Origin: DATDDB01 sp035260545 | GTDB lineage: Bacteria > Pseudomonadota > Gammaproteobacteria > Burkholderiales > Gallionellaceae | Direction of reading: 5' to 3' | NCBI GenBank assembly: GCA_035260545.1 | Contig: DATFUZ010000055.1 | Coordinates: forward strand, 35,998 to 99,997 | DNA length: 64,000 nt | Shown here: one piece after another, positions 38,885 through 47,326 of the stretch | Layout: each line of letters opens with the position of its first letter | Numbering within the stretch: position 1 is the stretch's first letter | Translations under genes and position numbers: made by a program | Notes under the pieces: model-generated | Databases searched by the model: none | What the model saw: only the letters and a program-made list of their open reading frames with translations | Told to the model about the DNA's origin: nothing

Positions 38885-39831
38885 TGAACGCAGAACAATT
38901 ACCGCATATTTGGTCGAAGGATGCTTTTTTATCCAAGGCGAAACGCTATTCATCTATTATGATGGCTCAAAAAAGAGATGATTGGCAGTTCGGGTTTTGG
39001 TCAGCCCTCTCTCTTGAAATGCTGGCAAAGGCCGCGCTTGCCAATGTGTCGCCAGTGCTAGTCGCTGATGGAAAAGACTGGAACAATATATACTTCGCGC
39101 TTGGTGAACAACCTAGTACGAGCAAGTATTCGCCAAAATCTGTCGACATTTCAGAGGTCCTAGGAAGGCTTGAAACGATTCTTCCAGAATTTACCCGCGA
39201 AATGCTCAGCTTTAGCATTTCTCATCTAAACCGGCGGAATAGTGAACTCCATTCCGGTGAATTGCCTTTTGATTGTCTCGGCACTTCAGCGTGGCTATCC
39301 ATGTACTATCTGACGTGTAAAACACTTCTGGCTGCGCTAGAGGAGGACATTGAGCTGTTATTCGGTGTTAATGAGAAAGGGATTGCAGAAGGGTTGATTG
39401 CCTCGCTAAAAGATGAGGCGGCAAAAGCTGTTAATGGCACGATAGCCGCACACAAAACCGTGTGGGAAAGCAAAAGTGAAACGGAACGAAAGGATCTTAG
39501 TTTTCAGGCTAAAACATTGGCTGCCCGTCAAATTGGTCATCGTGTCAAATGCCCATCTTGTCAGAGTCAGGCTCTGCTTCATGGTGACGCGGTTGGTGCT
39601 CCTACGACATCAATTCAGGACGCCATTATTGTAGAGCGCCAGTCGATGCTCCCATCCATGTTTGAGTGTACCGCTTGTGGCTTGAAGATAGTTGGTTATT
39701 CGAAACTGAATGCATGTGGGTTAGGCGATAGTTTCACCGCTACGAATGAATACGATGCCGCAGAGTACTTTGGCGTAGAGCCTGATGAAGCTCAAAATGA
39801 AGGTTTAGAGCCGGACTTCAATGATTATTAA
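38884..39831 (+). CDS. HEPN-like protein with two CxxC zinc motifs
   Basis: A 315-residue soluble protein. Residues about 30-165 look like an all-helical HEPN domain: LEMLAKAAL, then SISHLNRRNSELHSGELPFD, in which R118-N119-x3-H123 fits the Rx4-6H ribonuclease motif, followed by a helical AWLSMYYLTCKTLLAALEED. The C-terminal part has two zinc-knuckle pairs, KCPSCQ (C223, C226) and ECTACG (C262, C265), and an acidic tail. HEPN proteins of this kind are often RNA-cutting toxins or defence effectors. The gene overlaps the upstream dioxygenase gene by one base. HEPN assignment is by motif only. Confidence 0.65.
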   Translation: MNAEQLPHIWSKDAFLSKAKRYSSIMMAQKRDDWQFGFWSALSLEMLAKAALANVSPVLVADGKDWNNIYFALGEQPSTSKYSPKSVDISEVLGRLETILPEFTREMLSFSISHLNRRNSELHSGELPFDCLGTSAWLSMYYLTCKTLLAALEEDIELLFGVNEKGIAEGLIASLKDEAAKAVNGTIAAHKTVWESKSETERKDLSFQAKTLAARQIGHRVKCPSCQSQALLHGDAVGAPTTSIQDAIIVERQSMLPSMFECTACGLKIVGYSKLNACGLGDSFTATNEYDAAEYFGVEPDEAQNEGLEPDFNDY

Positions 39832-39898
39832 CAGTTCGGAGTAATAAACGTATATTCACACCCATTCCGACGGCTACGGGTCATTAGCCGAAGCTCAC

Positions 39899-40010
39899 TA
39901 CCGTCCGGTATAGGGAAGCGAAAATTCAAACGCGACCGACAGGTGTGGGCACGACCCGGAAGTCAGCCCCACCACCCGAAGCGCCCGATAAGGTACGCGT
40001 AGCGGACATC
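39899..40010 (+). repeat. Family B dispersed repeat, copy B2
   Basis: TACCGTCCGGTATAGGGAAG at the left; GGGCACGACCCGGAAGTCAG CCCCACCACCC at the core; ACGCGTAGCGGACATCC at the right. Same block order as B1. It starts 68 bases after the HEPN gene. Confidence 0.8.
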
Positions 40011-40162
40011 CACGTCGCGCACTGAATCCGTCTGCCATAGCTGAAGGGGTCAAGCTCGCCGGTTCCCGCGAAAGCAGGAATGCCGGTCGGCCCGTGTAAT
40101 TGCAGAACCATGCCCCCGCCCACAAGTGCTATGCTCCACGTTCAACATAACAGGAGCGAACC

Positions 40163-40525
40163 ATGCTGGACAAAGCTTTCGCCGATCATTTCGCGCAGGA
40201 GTGGATAGACGCCTGGAACGCGCGCGATGTCGAGCGCGTGCTTGCGCATTACACCGACGATTTCGAGATGTCTTCGCCTGTCGTCATCCGCGTCACGGGC
40301 GAGCCATCGGGCACGCTGCGCGGCAAGGAGCAGGTGGGGGCTTATTGGCGGCGCGCGCTGGAGCTTACGCCGGAGCTGCGCTTCGAGCTGGTGCATACGC
40401 TGATCGGGGTGGACAGCATCGCCCTCTATTACCACAGCATACGCGGCCCGGTGGTGGAGGTGCTCCATTTGAACGCGGCGGGCAAGGTGGACCGCGCGAG
40501 CGCCCACTACCTGCCCTGGGAATAG
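40163..40525 (+). CDS. SnoaL/NTF2-like protein
   Basis: A 120-residue protein with the cone-shaped alpha+beta NTF2-like fold of the SnoaL-like domain. The characteristic pieces are the N-terminal helix (FAQEWIDAWNARDVERVLAHY), the DDFEMSSPVV strand, GKEQVGAYWRRALE and the paired strands SIALYYHSIRGP and VVEVLHLNAAGKVDRA. Such proteins are small isomerases, cyclases or ligand binders; no catalytic residue set could be assigned. AGGAGCGAACC precedes ATG 40163. Complete, monocistronic. Confidence 0.82.
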   Translation: MLDKAFADHFAQEWIDAWNARDVERVLAHYTDDFEMSSPVVIRVTGEPSGTLRGKEQVGAYWRRALELTPELRFELVHTLIGVDSIALYYHSIRGPVVEVLHLNAAGKVDRASAHYLPWE

Positions 40526-40684
40526 CCGGAGCAGGGCGGCATATCCCGTCCCGGGAGCGGGAAAGCGCCCGTCGCCGAAAAAGCCACGCTCGTCCGTTTT
40601 CCGTTGCGCCGCGCCCATCAGGTGTTTATGATGGGCCTGTCTGGGGCAAAATCATGAGTACGACTGTTTTCGGAGACGCCTGAG

Positions 40685-41482
40685 ATGGACAATTATTTCG
40701 GGCCCAGGCGGGTTTCCATCCGCGACGTGCCGGGCTGGCTGCGGGAGGCATGGCTGCTGTTCCTGCGCAAGCCCGTGTCCTTTGTTGTGCTCGCGCTGGT
40801 GTTCTACTTCCTGTCCTACGCCTCGCGCTCGCTGGGACCCTTCTTCCTGCTGTTCGCCCTGCTGCTGGCGCAGATCTTCCTTTATATCGGCATTGTCATC
40901 GCCGAGGCGGCGGACGAATCGCGCCGCGTGCCGCACAAGCCCACCTACGCCATGATCCGCAACGTGCTGTGGATACAGATCATCCTCGCCTTCGTCTTCA
41001 TGGTGCTGTTCTTCATGTCGGTGCTGGTGGGCATGGCCATCGCGGCTAAGCTGCCGCCGGTGGCCAACGTGACCGAATCCGAACTGTTCCATGTCCTGCA
41101 CTGGATGTGGCCGGGCAAGATCGCCTTCCTCTCCCTGTATTTCGGCCTCATCATCCTCTCGCTGTGGTTCCTCTCGCCGCTGCTCGCCCTGCACGAAATG
41201 GGCCTGCGCGACGCGCTCAAGCTGGCCAAGCGCGCCGAGCGCATGAACGAGGAAGTGATGCTGGTGGGCTCGCACCTGCCGTTCATCGTGTTCTCGCTGT
41301 CCATGTCCTTCTTGCCGGGGTTCAGCCTCCTCCTCGTATTCGCCCTGTTCATCCTGTTCGCTCCCTACCAGTACGTGGTGTACCGCCACGTCTTCCTCGG
41401 CCGCAAGCAGAACCAGCCCGCGCCGGTGCGCATGGCCCATCGCCTGGCCACCGCCCCCGCCCACGTGCACGGGCACCGCTGA
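40685..41482 (+). CDS. Multi-spanning membrane protein (BPSS1780-like)
   Basis: A 265-residue membrane protein with about six hydrophobic segments (SFVVLALVFYFLSYASRSLG, IILAFVFMVLFFMSVLVGM, FLSLYFGLIILSLWFLSPLL, and a Leu/Phe-rich pair near residue 215). The opening GWLREAWLLFLRKPVSF matches the start of the betaproteobacterial BPSS1780-type proteins; a His-rich tail follows (APAHVHGHR). Function unknown. The alternative start at ATG 40696 would shorten it slightly. Neighbours are unrelated, so no pathway is suggested. Confidence 0.7.
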   Translation: MDNYFGPRRVSIRDVPGWLREAWLLFLRKPVSFVVLALVFYFLSYASRSLGPFFLLFALLLAQIFLYIGIVIAEAADESRRVPHKPTYAMIRNVLWIQIILAFVFMVLFFMSVLVGMAIAAKLPPVANVTESELFHVLHWMWPGKIAFLSLYFGLIILSLWFLSPLLALHEMGLRDALKLAKRAERMNEEVMLVGSHLPFIVFSLSMSFLPGFSLLLVFALFILFAPYQYVVYRHVFLGRKQNQPAPVRMAHRLATAPAHVHGHR

Positions 41483-41576
41483 GCCGCACCATCCCCTGTG
41501 GCGCGCCTGCCGCGCCCGCTATCCTGCGTGTCCGGTGTCTGGTAGCATGGAACCATACGGTTTAACGGGATATGGC

Positions 41577-42149
41577 ATGAAATTCATACGCTATGCGCTG
41601 CTGGCGCTCGCGCTTTTTTCCGCCGCGGCGCAGGCGGGCCAGTGGCAGCCGACGGCGGCGGAGTCGGATGCCTTCGTGAAGGCTTATGCCTATACGGTGA
41701 TGCGCGCGCTGATGGAGGAGGGGCTGGATCTCAAGGTGGAGTCGGGCAAGGTGTCGCCCGCGCTGGCGGCGTGCGTGAAGCGGAACTTGCAGTTGGACGC
41801 TTTGCTTGCGCCGCTGCGGCCCTTCGTGGCCAGTTCCTTCGGCAGCCGCAGGAGCCTGCGCGACGCGACGGCGTTTTTCCGCTCGCCGGCGGGAATGAAG
41901 ATGAAGGCGTTCGGCGCGCAGCATTTGCGCGAGATGCTGCGCCAGAATGCCGGGGCCGCGCCGCGCCCGGCCAGCGAGACGCCGCAGTTGGAAGCGACGG
42001 CGGCGGATGCCGCGGTGATCGACCGTTTCGCGCGCTCGCAGGCGGGGCGGGATTTCGAGAAGTTCGTGGCGGACGGCATGCCGCAACTGGGCGAGGTGGA
42101 TGTGCTCGGCCCCGCGACGGAGGCGTGCGCGAAGCAGGCCGGGCATTGA
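41577..42149 (+). CDS. Secreted helical protein (DUF2059-like)
   Basis: A 190-residue exported protein. Signal peptide MKFIRYALLALALFSAAAQA; mature part all-helical and rich in Ala and charged residues, with TAFFRSPAGMKMKAFGAQHL in the position where DUF2059 proteins carry their FF-x-S-x-x-G motif. It lacks Cys except two near the ends. ATG 41577 is the first Met of the signal peptide. The next gene also encodes an exported protein 72 bases on, perhaps in one transcript. No function known. Confidence 0.75.
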   Translation: MKFIRYALLALALFSAAAQAGQWQPTAAESDAFVKAYAYTVMRALMEEGLDLKVESGKVSPALAACVKRNLQLDALLAPLRPFVASSFGSRRSLRDATAFFRSPAGMKMKAFGAQHLREMLRQNAGAAPRPASETPQLEATAADAAVIDRFARSQAGRDFEKFVADGMPQLGEVDVLGPATEACAKQAGH

Positions 42150-42221
42150 TGCCGATGCGCTGATTCCGGGAGGCTTTTGCGGTGAAGGGGGCGCCGCGCA
42201 AACGATGGAAGGAGGACGGCC

Positions 42222-42872
42222 ATGTTTCGACTTTGCCTGATCGCTCTGAGCTGTTTGCTGTTCGCGCCCGGTGCATACGCCGGGGAGCAGTTGCGCCACG
42301 TCATCACTCCCGGCGAGTGGTCCGATCACCCGACCGTGCCCGATTCGATAAACCGGCGCCTGGAGCAGGCCGCGAACCGGTACGAACTGGAAGCGCCGGT
42401 GCCGCGCGTGGTGCTCTACGACATCGCCTATCCCGGCGACGATGCCGAGCTGGCCGCAATGGACGGCTATGCGGTGATGCTGGTCACCGCCGTGGCGCAG
42501 GATGCGGCGGAGCTGCCGCCCGCGCGCATCTACGTCGTCATCCACGGCAAGGAGGTGGCGCTCAGGCGCATCACGGGCAGCGCCGCTACCCTTCCCGCTG
42601 ACGACCACGCCGCGGAGGTATTCGGCAGGCATCGCTGGGATGGGCTCTACCTCCTGCCGGTCTATGCAGTGCAGGACGGCAACTCCGCCGCCATCGACTT
42701 CGCCGTGAACCGCAAGGGCTTCGTATTCGCGGAGTTCACCACCCCCGCCCGGCAGGCGCTGGGCTACACCCATCCCGTCACCCGCGCGCCCAGGGCCAAG
42801 GCGCCGCCCGAGGCGGCCCTGGACAAGCTGATCGGGCGCGAGTTTCCCGGCTTCATGCCCGCCGCGCGCTGA
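42222..42872 (+). CDS. Secreted protein, unknown
   Basis: A 216-residue exported protein with signal peptide (LCLIALSCLLFAPGAYA). The mature part is alpha/beta with no recognised motif: RVVLYDIAYPGDDAELAAMD and RIYVVIHGKEVALRRITG look like strands, and the C-terminus GREFPGFMPAAR is polar. GGAGGACGGCC is a strong ribosome binding site before ATG 42222. The gene follows another secreted-protein gene and is followed by 294 bases without a gene. Confidence 0.7.
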   Translation: MFRLCLIALSCLLFAPGAYAGEQLRHVITPGEWSDHPTVPDSINRRLEQAANRYELEAPVPRVVLYDIAYPGDDAELAAMDGYAVMLVTAVAQDAAELPPARIYVVIHGKEVALRRITGSAATLPADDHAAEVFGRHRWDGLYLLPVYAVQDGNSAAIDFAVNRKGFVFAEFTTPARQALGYTHPVTRAPRAKAPPEAALDKLIGREFPGFMPAAR

Positions 42873-43107
42873 GCCCCGGCTCTTGGGGCTTCCCCTATAT
42901 CTCTTTGCCTATATATTCTGCGCGCTTTACATAAGGGCAGAAGCCCGCGACACTGCGCGGCCGCGGCACACTCGAATTCGATAACAGTCTAGCAAGGGAT
43001 AGAATTTGTATATCGATAATAACAGCCGCACTGTTGCTGGCGCTCCGCCGCCAGCACAGCGCTCGCCAGGTGCAACGCCGATCCGGCGCGCGGCAAGCAA
43101 GTGCAGA

Positions 43108-43137
43108 ACGTCAGGGCGCCGCAAGGCGCCCTGACGT
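43108..43137. terminator. Strong hairpin downstream of the YfdX-like gene
   Basis: ACGTCAGGGCGCC/GGCGCCCTGACGT, a perfect 13-bp stem with a GCAA tetraloop, 29 bases after the stop of the leftward gene. It has no T run, so it may terminate or stabilise mRNA. Bases 42873-43107 otherwise show nothing recognisable. Confidence 0.65.
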
Positions 43138-43166
43138 CTTCCTGCGCGGCCTGCTCCGCGCCGCGG

Positions 43167-44072
43167 TCAGCTCTTGGCCTTGGAGTTGTCCAGCTTGTGG
43201 AACAACTGCTTGATATGGTCGAACAGGCCCGGCTTGCTCTGGCCGCCGCTCACCTTGTCCTTGATCGACGCGATCTCCTTGTGGATGGGCTTGTAGCTCC
43301 CGTAGCCCAGCGCCTCGGCGTCCGCGAGCTGGCTATCCGCGCCGCTCAGGAGGGCAATCACCTGCTGCTTGTTCTTGTGATGGTCCTTCTTCAGCAGCTT
43401 CTCCGCCTCTATCAGGTCGCCCTCGGCCACCAGCGGCGGCAGCGGCACGATGTCTTCCGAGGTCACGATGGAGCTCAGCGCATCTTCCAGCGTGGCCTCC
43501 GCCGCACTCAGCTTCTTCGCCTGGATCTGCGCGCTGGCCTGCTTGATCGCGGCCGGGTAGGTGTCCAGCGGCAGGAAATCGGTGTCGATGTGCATTTCGC
43601 TCGCCAGCGGCGCGAGCAGCTCGCGCGCGGCCTGGATGTTGTTCTTGTCCAGGGCCGCCTTCGCATCCTTCACCGCCTTGCTGACCTTGTCCGGCGCAAG
43701 CTCGAGGTCGATCACGTTCACCCGCACGTCCACCGGCGCCATCTTGAGGTGGGGATCGCGCGCGAGCAGCACGTTGAGCTGCCCATCCGCCTTCGTCAGC
43801 ATGGCGAAGGCATCTTTGGTGTTGTGCTGCTTCAAATCGATGATGGCGTGGATGATCTCGTCGTTCGCGATCACCGCCTCCTGCGCCAGGTGCTTGCGCC
43901 GCCTGGACACCTCATGCGTCGCCGCGTCCTTCACATGCTGCCGCGTGGAAGCCATAGCTGGAACGGGCGTGGCCGGCGCAGGCGCTTCCTGCGCCGCCGA
44001 TGCGCCGCAGGCCGAGCCTGCCAGCGCGACTGATGCCATGACAATTTGAATTCTTCTTGCTCTTGCTTTCAT
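43167..44072 (-). CDS. YfdX-family exported protein
   Basis: A 301-residue periplasmic protein of the YfdX family, which in enterobacteria is acid-stress/evgA-regulated and of unclear role. Signal peptide RIQIVMASVALAGSACGASA, then a helical core with the family marks TRQHVKDAATHEVSRRR, LTKADGQLNVLLARDP and DTYPAAIKQASAQIQAKKL. It is longer than YfdX (about 210 residues), with a helical extension around 230-300 (LKKDHHKNKQQVIALLSG). ATG 44072 was chosen because GGAGGG precedes it at four bases; ATG 44075 is an equally close alternative. Confidence 0.85.
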   Translation of the reverse strand: MKARARRIQIVMASVALAGSACGASAAQEAPAPATPVPAMASTRQHVKDAATHEVSRRRKHLAQEAVIANDEIIHAIIDLKQHNTKDAFAMLTKADGQLNVLLARDPHLKMAPVDVRVNVIDLELAPDKVSKAVKDAKAALDKNNIQAARELLAPLASEMHIDTDFLPLDTYPAAIKQASAQIQAKKLSAAEATLEDALSSIVTSEDIVPLPPLVAEGDLIEAEKLLKKDHHKNKQQVIALLSGADSQLADAEALGYGSYKPIHKEIASIKDKVSGGQSKPGLFDHIKQLFHKLDNSKAKS

Positions 44073-44373
44073 CATCCCTCCGGTGTGATTGTTTCTGGTT
44101 GTCATCACGCACGAGAGCGGCATCGCTCTCCTGCGATGTGACCGGAGGGTTGCCGCTTTGTTCCGGCGCGCTTTCCGCACATGGCCCGCAGTCCGCGGCA
44201 ATACGGGGAGTGCAGGGGAGGCACGGGAGAAAAATGAGGGATCGCCCGGTCACGCGCGGGCGCGCGCCCCCAGTACCGCGTGCGATGAGTGCCGCGTGCC
44301 CCGGGTCCCGCGCGCCCCGGGTCGCGCGCGCAAAGAATGACGGCGGTCGGGCGCGCCGCGCCATTGCAGTGCC

Positions 44374-45204
44374 TTACCCCTTCTTGCGTAGCAATTCTTC
44401 CAGATCGTCCACCTTGTCGTAGAGCTGGCCCAGGCGGCGGGCGAGTCCCTGGATCTCGCCGTGCGCACTGCGGTTCACGTCGTAATCCAGCTCGCTGCGC
44501 AGGCGGTCCTTCTTGTCCTGGCGGTTCTGGCTCATCATGATGATGGGCGCCTGGATCGCGGCCAGCATGGAGAGAAAGAGATTCAGCAGAATGAAGGGAT
44601 AGGGGTCCCAGGCGCGGCCGCCCAGTTCCACATTGATCGCCGCATACACCGCCATGCCCACAGCGAACAGCGTGATGAAAGTCCACGAGCCGCCGAAGGA
44701 GGCGACCGTGTCCGCCACCTTTTCACCCAGCGTCTGTGCGCCCTCGATCACGTCGTTGGGATTGCGCGCCGCGCGCAGCCGCACCAGCCGCTCCGCCGCG
44801 TGGAACTGCTTGCCCATCACCTTCATCAGGTCCAGGCCCGCATCGGGCTTGCGCCGCAGCAGCACGGTGATGTCGTGCAGGTCCATCACGATGCACTGCG
44901 TCTGCTCGATGGCCGTGGCGTCGGTCTGGTGCGGCATCTGGTCCAGCATGGAGGCAAAGCCGAACACGTCGCCGTGTATCGGCTCGTCCAGCACCACCAC
45001 CTGCCCGCCCTCGTCTATGATGCTCACCTCCACCGCGCCGGAAACCAGGATGTAGGCGCGGTCGCTGGGCTCGCCGATGCGGTAGATGCGCTGGCGCGCG
45101 GCATATTCGTGCAGCTCCACCTCGCGCGCCAGCACCGCCAGCTCTTCCTCGTCGAACAGCGAAAACAGCGGCACATCTCGGATCACATCAGGGCTGCAGG
45201 GCAT
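44374..45204 (-). CDS. Cyclic-nucleotide-binding plus DUF1003 membrane protein
   Basis: A 276-residue fusion. The N-terminal cyclic-nucleotide-binding fold (about 10-125) begins PLFSLFDEEELAVLAREVEL and has the phosphate-binding cassette region in DEPIHGDVFGFASMLD, although the standard Arg-Ala pair is replaced. The C-terminal DUF1003 domain (about 145-260) has two membrane segments (SWTFITLFAVGMAVYAAINV and PFILLNLFLSMLAAIQAPII) and the family motif IIMMSQNRQDKKDR, ending in a coiled coil (LGQLYDKVDDLEELLRKKG). A sensor of a nucleotide that acts on a membrane partner is plausible. GGAGAGATT precedes the start. Confidence 0.85.
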   Translation of the reverse strand: MPCSPDVIRDVPLFSLFDEEELAVLAREVELHEYAARQRIYRIGEPSDRAYILVSGAVEVSIIDEGGQVVVLDEPIHGDVFGFASMLDQMPHQTDATAIEQTQCIVMDLHDITVLLRRKPDAGLDLMKVMGKQFHAAERLVRLRAARNPNDVIEGAQTLGEKVADTVASFGGSWTFITLFAVGMAVYAAINVELGGRAWDPYPFILLNLFLSMLAAIQAPIIMMSQNRQDKKDRLRSELDYDVNRSAHGEIQGLARRLGQLYDKVDDLEELLRKKG

Positions 45205-45337
45205 AATCTCTCCAAGGCACGGGCACAGGCGGGAATATCGTCAGCGGCATTATAAATGACTGCGCGCGCCGCTGAAATTCGCGCAGCACGGGCCTGCGCC
45301 ATCCGCTAGAATGAACCACAACCCATGCCCGTCCGCC

Positions 45338-45766
45338 ATGACCATCATACGCAAACGCTCATACGGCATCATCCCCATCGCCTTTCCGTCTGCAGGCGGG
45401 CCGCAGTTCCTCATCCTGCGCGCCTACTCCAAGTGGGATTTTCCCAAGGGCGGGGGCGAGGCGGGCGAAACCCCGCTGCAGGCCGCGCGCCGCGAACTGG
45501 AAGAGGAGACCGGCATCCGCGAATTCGAACTGGCGTGGGGCGAGATCTACATGGACACCGGCATCTACTCCGGCGGCAAAGTGGCGCGCTATTACCCCGC
45601 GCGCGTCGAAAAGCGCCCGCTCATCCTGCCCGTCAGCCCCGAACTGGGCCGCCCCGAACACAACGAATACCGCTGGCTGGCCTACGACCGCGCGCGCGCC
45701 TTGCTGCCGCCGCGCCTCACCCCCGTCATCGACTGGGCATGGCAACTGATAGCCGGCAAGACCTAG
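45338..45766 (+). CDS. NUDIX hydrolase
   Basis: A 142-residue NUDIX enzyme. The Nudix box is complete: GGGEAGETPLQAARRELEEE followed by TGI (G-x5-E-x7-RE-U-x-EE-x-G-U), near residues 38-60. FPKGGGEAGET directs it to the diadenosine-polyphosphate-like branch, as does the preceding strand KWDFPKG. The frame begins at ATG 45311 (MNHNPCPSAM); I chose 45338 (MTIIRKRSYG), which fits the domain edge, but the earlier start is possible. The final residues (WAWQLIAGKT) complete the fold. Repeat A8 follows 75 bases later. Confidence 0.88.
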   Translation: MTIIRKRSYGIIPIAFPSAGGPQFLILRAYSKWDFPKGGGEAGETPLQAARRELEEETGIREFELAWGEIYMDTGIYSGGKVARYYPARVEKRPLILPVSPELGRPEHNEYRWLAYDRARALLPPRLTPVIDWAWQLIAGKT

Positions 45767-45840
45767 CTCCGCCAACCGCCCGGAATGAAAAGGGACGCCG
45801 CATTATCCCCGGATGCCCCAGGATTGCCGCCGATTGCCCC

Positions 45841-45904
45841 CTCAAGTAGACTGCTTGAAAGCGGACGATCCGGAAGGACGGAGTTGTCCCACATGCGGAC
45901 ATAA
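45841..45904 (+). repeat. Family A dispersed repeat, degenerate copy A8
   Basis: CTCAAGTAGACTGCTTGAAA, GCGGACGATCCGGAAGGACG, GAGTTGTCCCACATGCGGAC, ATAA. The right half (TCCCAcATGCgGACATAA) is well kept; the left is poor. It heads the pair of orphan genes at 46011 and 46534. Confidence 0.65.
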
Positions 45905-46010
45905 CGCGGTGGCGTCCAATTTGAATATCTATGAGCCGAGTCCGGCCCCAACTGTCCTAACGTAGCGAAGCCAAGTCCACTCAGAAGGATAAGTTATAGA
46001 GCGAATACCA

Positions 46011-46394
46011 ATGAATCTTGAGAGCGCATCAGAACTCGTAGTTAACCTAGCAAAGGAGTTTGTTACTCTAGTGGAGCGACTTGACCCAACCTGGATCCGG
46101 GCATTTTGGCGATTTGAGAGCGAGGAGGCACGGTATGGGTCAAACGCCTCCTACGATTCTCCAGGTGGAATCTTCTTGATTGGTGCAATCAAAGAGGGTG
46201 CCGCATACGAAAGAATGAATGAGCTTGGTAGACAGCTATGGGGCGCCGAGCGTGACCCAAGCAAGAGGTTTTGCGTGTGCCTATTAGTCATAGATTGCTC
46301 ATTGGATTACGAGCTCAAGTTTGAACAACAGGATATTAGGAAATGGAAAATTACAAAGACGAATGGCGCTACCGGGATTCCCGCTGATCTGTAG
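46011..46394 (+). CDS. Immunity-like small protein (orphan)
   Basis: A 127-residue soluble protein. LDPTWIRAFWRFESEEARYG followed by FVCLLVIDCSLDYELKFEQQ-like strands resemble the layout of polymorphic-toxin immunity/YezG-type antitoxin proteins (an RF-x-E strand, a hydrophobic strand, a KW-x-I strand near the end), but the match is by eye. There is no toxin next to it. It follows repeat A8 by 106 bases, is AT-rich, and is succeeded by a secreted orphan and a family B repeat. Start ATG 46011 is the first of the frame. Confidence 0.55.
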   Translation: MNLESASELVVNLAKEFVTLVERLDPTWIRAFWRFESEEARYGSNASYDSPGGIFLIGAIKEGAAYERMNELGRQLWGAERDPSKRFCVCLLVIDCSLDYELKFEQQDIRKWKITKTNGATGIPADL

Positions 46395-46533
46395 TATGGC
46401 CCAACAAGCTCGTTGAGCCCGCAGGGGAATAACCGAGGAGAGCTTCGTCGTGACATCCAGCAACAAAATGAAATGCCTGACGTTCGTTAATGTGCGCGCC
46501 GATTCGCGCGGACGTGTTAATAAAGGTGATGAC

Positions 46534-47001
46534 ATGCACTATTTCAAGACTCGCATACTCGCTGCCCATTTGCTCGTCGCCCTCTCCTTCGCTGCTTCGG
46601 CTGAGGATCTGAGCTGCGAATACAAGAAGGCAGGAGGCGTATCAGGCGCCGAGGCCCACCTGACGATTGTGAACGGCGAGGTACGGAATCTCGACATATC
46701 TAGCTTCGTGTCAGGTGGGAATCGCGGCTTGGCATCAGTCTGTGGGATTGATGCGTCCGACGAGAACCTGCGCGTTCAATGGGCGCAGCAAGGCGCGAAG
46801 ACGATACTCAAAGTCGAGCCGCGCGATGCCGACTCCGGCAACTCGAAGTCCACCATCGAAATCGTGCCGGCCGGCAACACCTACGAGGTCAATCTTGAGG
46901 GCGCCTCTCAGGAGTATTACTGTAATTTCGGCGCCGACTGGCCGAAGTACATTGTCATTACAAGGGGCAGCAAGACATGCCGGGTGGGCGGGCTCGAATA
47001 A
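46534..47001 (+). CDS. Secreted small protein, unknown (orphan)
   Basis: A 155-residue exported protein. I start it at ATG 46534 (MHYFKTRILAAHLLVALS), which has a signal peptide and AAAGGTGATGAC upstream; the frame runs 28 codons further back without coding character. The mature domain has four Cys (EDLSCEYKKAGG, SVCGIDASD, EYYCNFGADW, GSKTCRVGG), probably two disulfides, and a beta-rich pattern. No family recognised. It shares a cassette with the immunity-like gene, between repeats A8 and B4. Confidence 0.6.
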   Translation: MHYFKTRILAAHLLVALSFAASAEDLSCEYKKAGGVSGAEAHLTIVNGEVRNLDISSFVSGGNRGLASVCGIDASDENLRVQWAQQGAKTILKVEPRDADSGNSKSTIEIVPAGNTYEVNLEGASQEYYCNFGADWPKYIVITRGSKTCRVGGLE

Positions 47002-47036
47002 CAGTATCTACGCGGGCCGCCGAATAGCCAGCGAGC

Positions 47037-47114
47037 GTAGCCCGGATGGAATGAAATGGAATCCGGGAGGGGTTGGGTTGCCGCCCGGATTTCGTTCTGC
47101 CGCGTCCGGGCTAC
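47037..47114. repeat. REP pair, TAGCCCGGAT type
   Basis: GTAGCCCGGATGGAATGAAA and the inverse GCCGCGTCCGGGCTAC. Same family as 18881-18964. Confidence 0.85.
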
Positions 47115-47120
47115 AAAATC

Positions 47121-47190
47121 GTTCTGTCCGCTTTCAGGCGGCGCTAATGGCCGCTTCGGGCACGCTGCCGACCTGACATTCAGCGAATGG
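47121..47190 (+). repeat. Family B-like repeat, degenerate copy B4
   Basis: TTCTGTCCGCTTTCAGGCGG then CGCTAATGGCCGCTTCGGGC, ACGCTGCCGACCTGACATTC. The opening matches B1 (TGTCCGCTTTTGCGCAGCGC); the core is diverged. Closes the 46011/46534 unit. Confidence 0.5.
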
Positions 47191-47326
47191 ACCCGCGCAA
47201 AGCGGCCATTCGTGAGAAAAAAGCCCTGCTATTTCTGATAGGGCATATGGGCTGGCATGGCCCCTCAGAAATCAATGCGATTTGAGAGGGGCTGCGCGGG
47301 CGTCCTTTCCCGGCCTGCGCGCCGGG

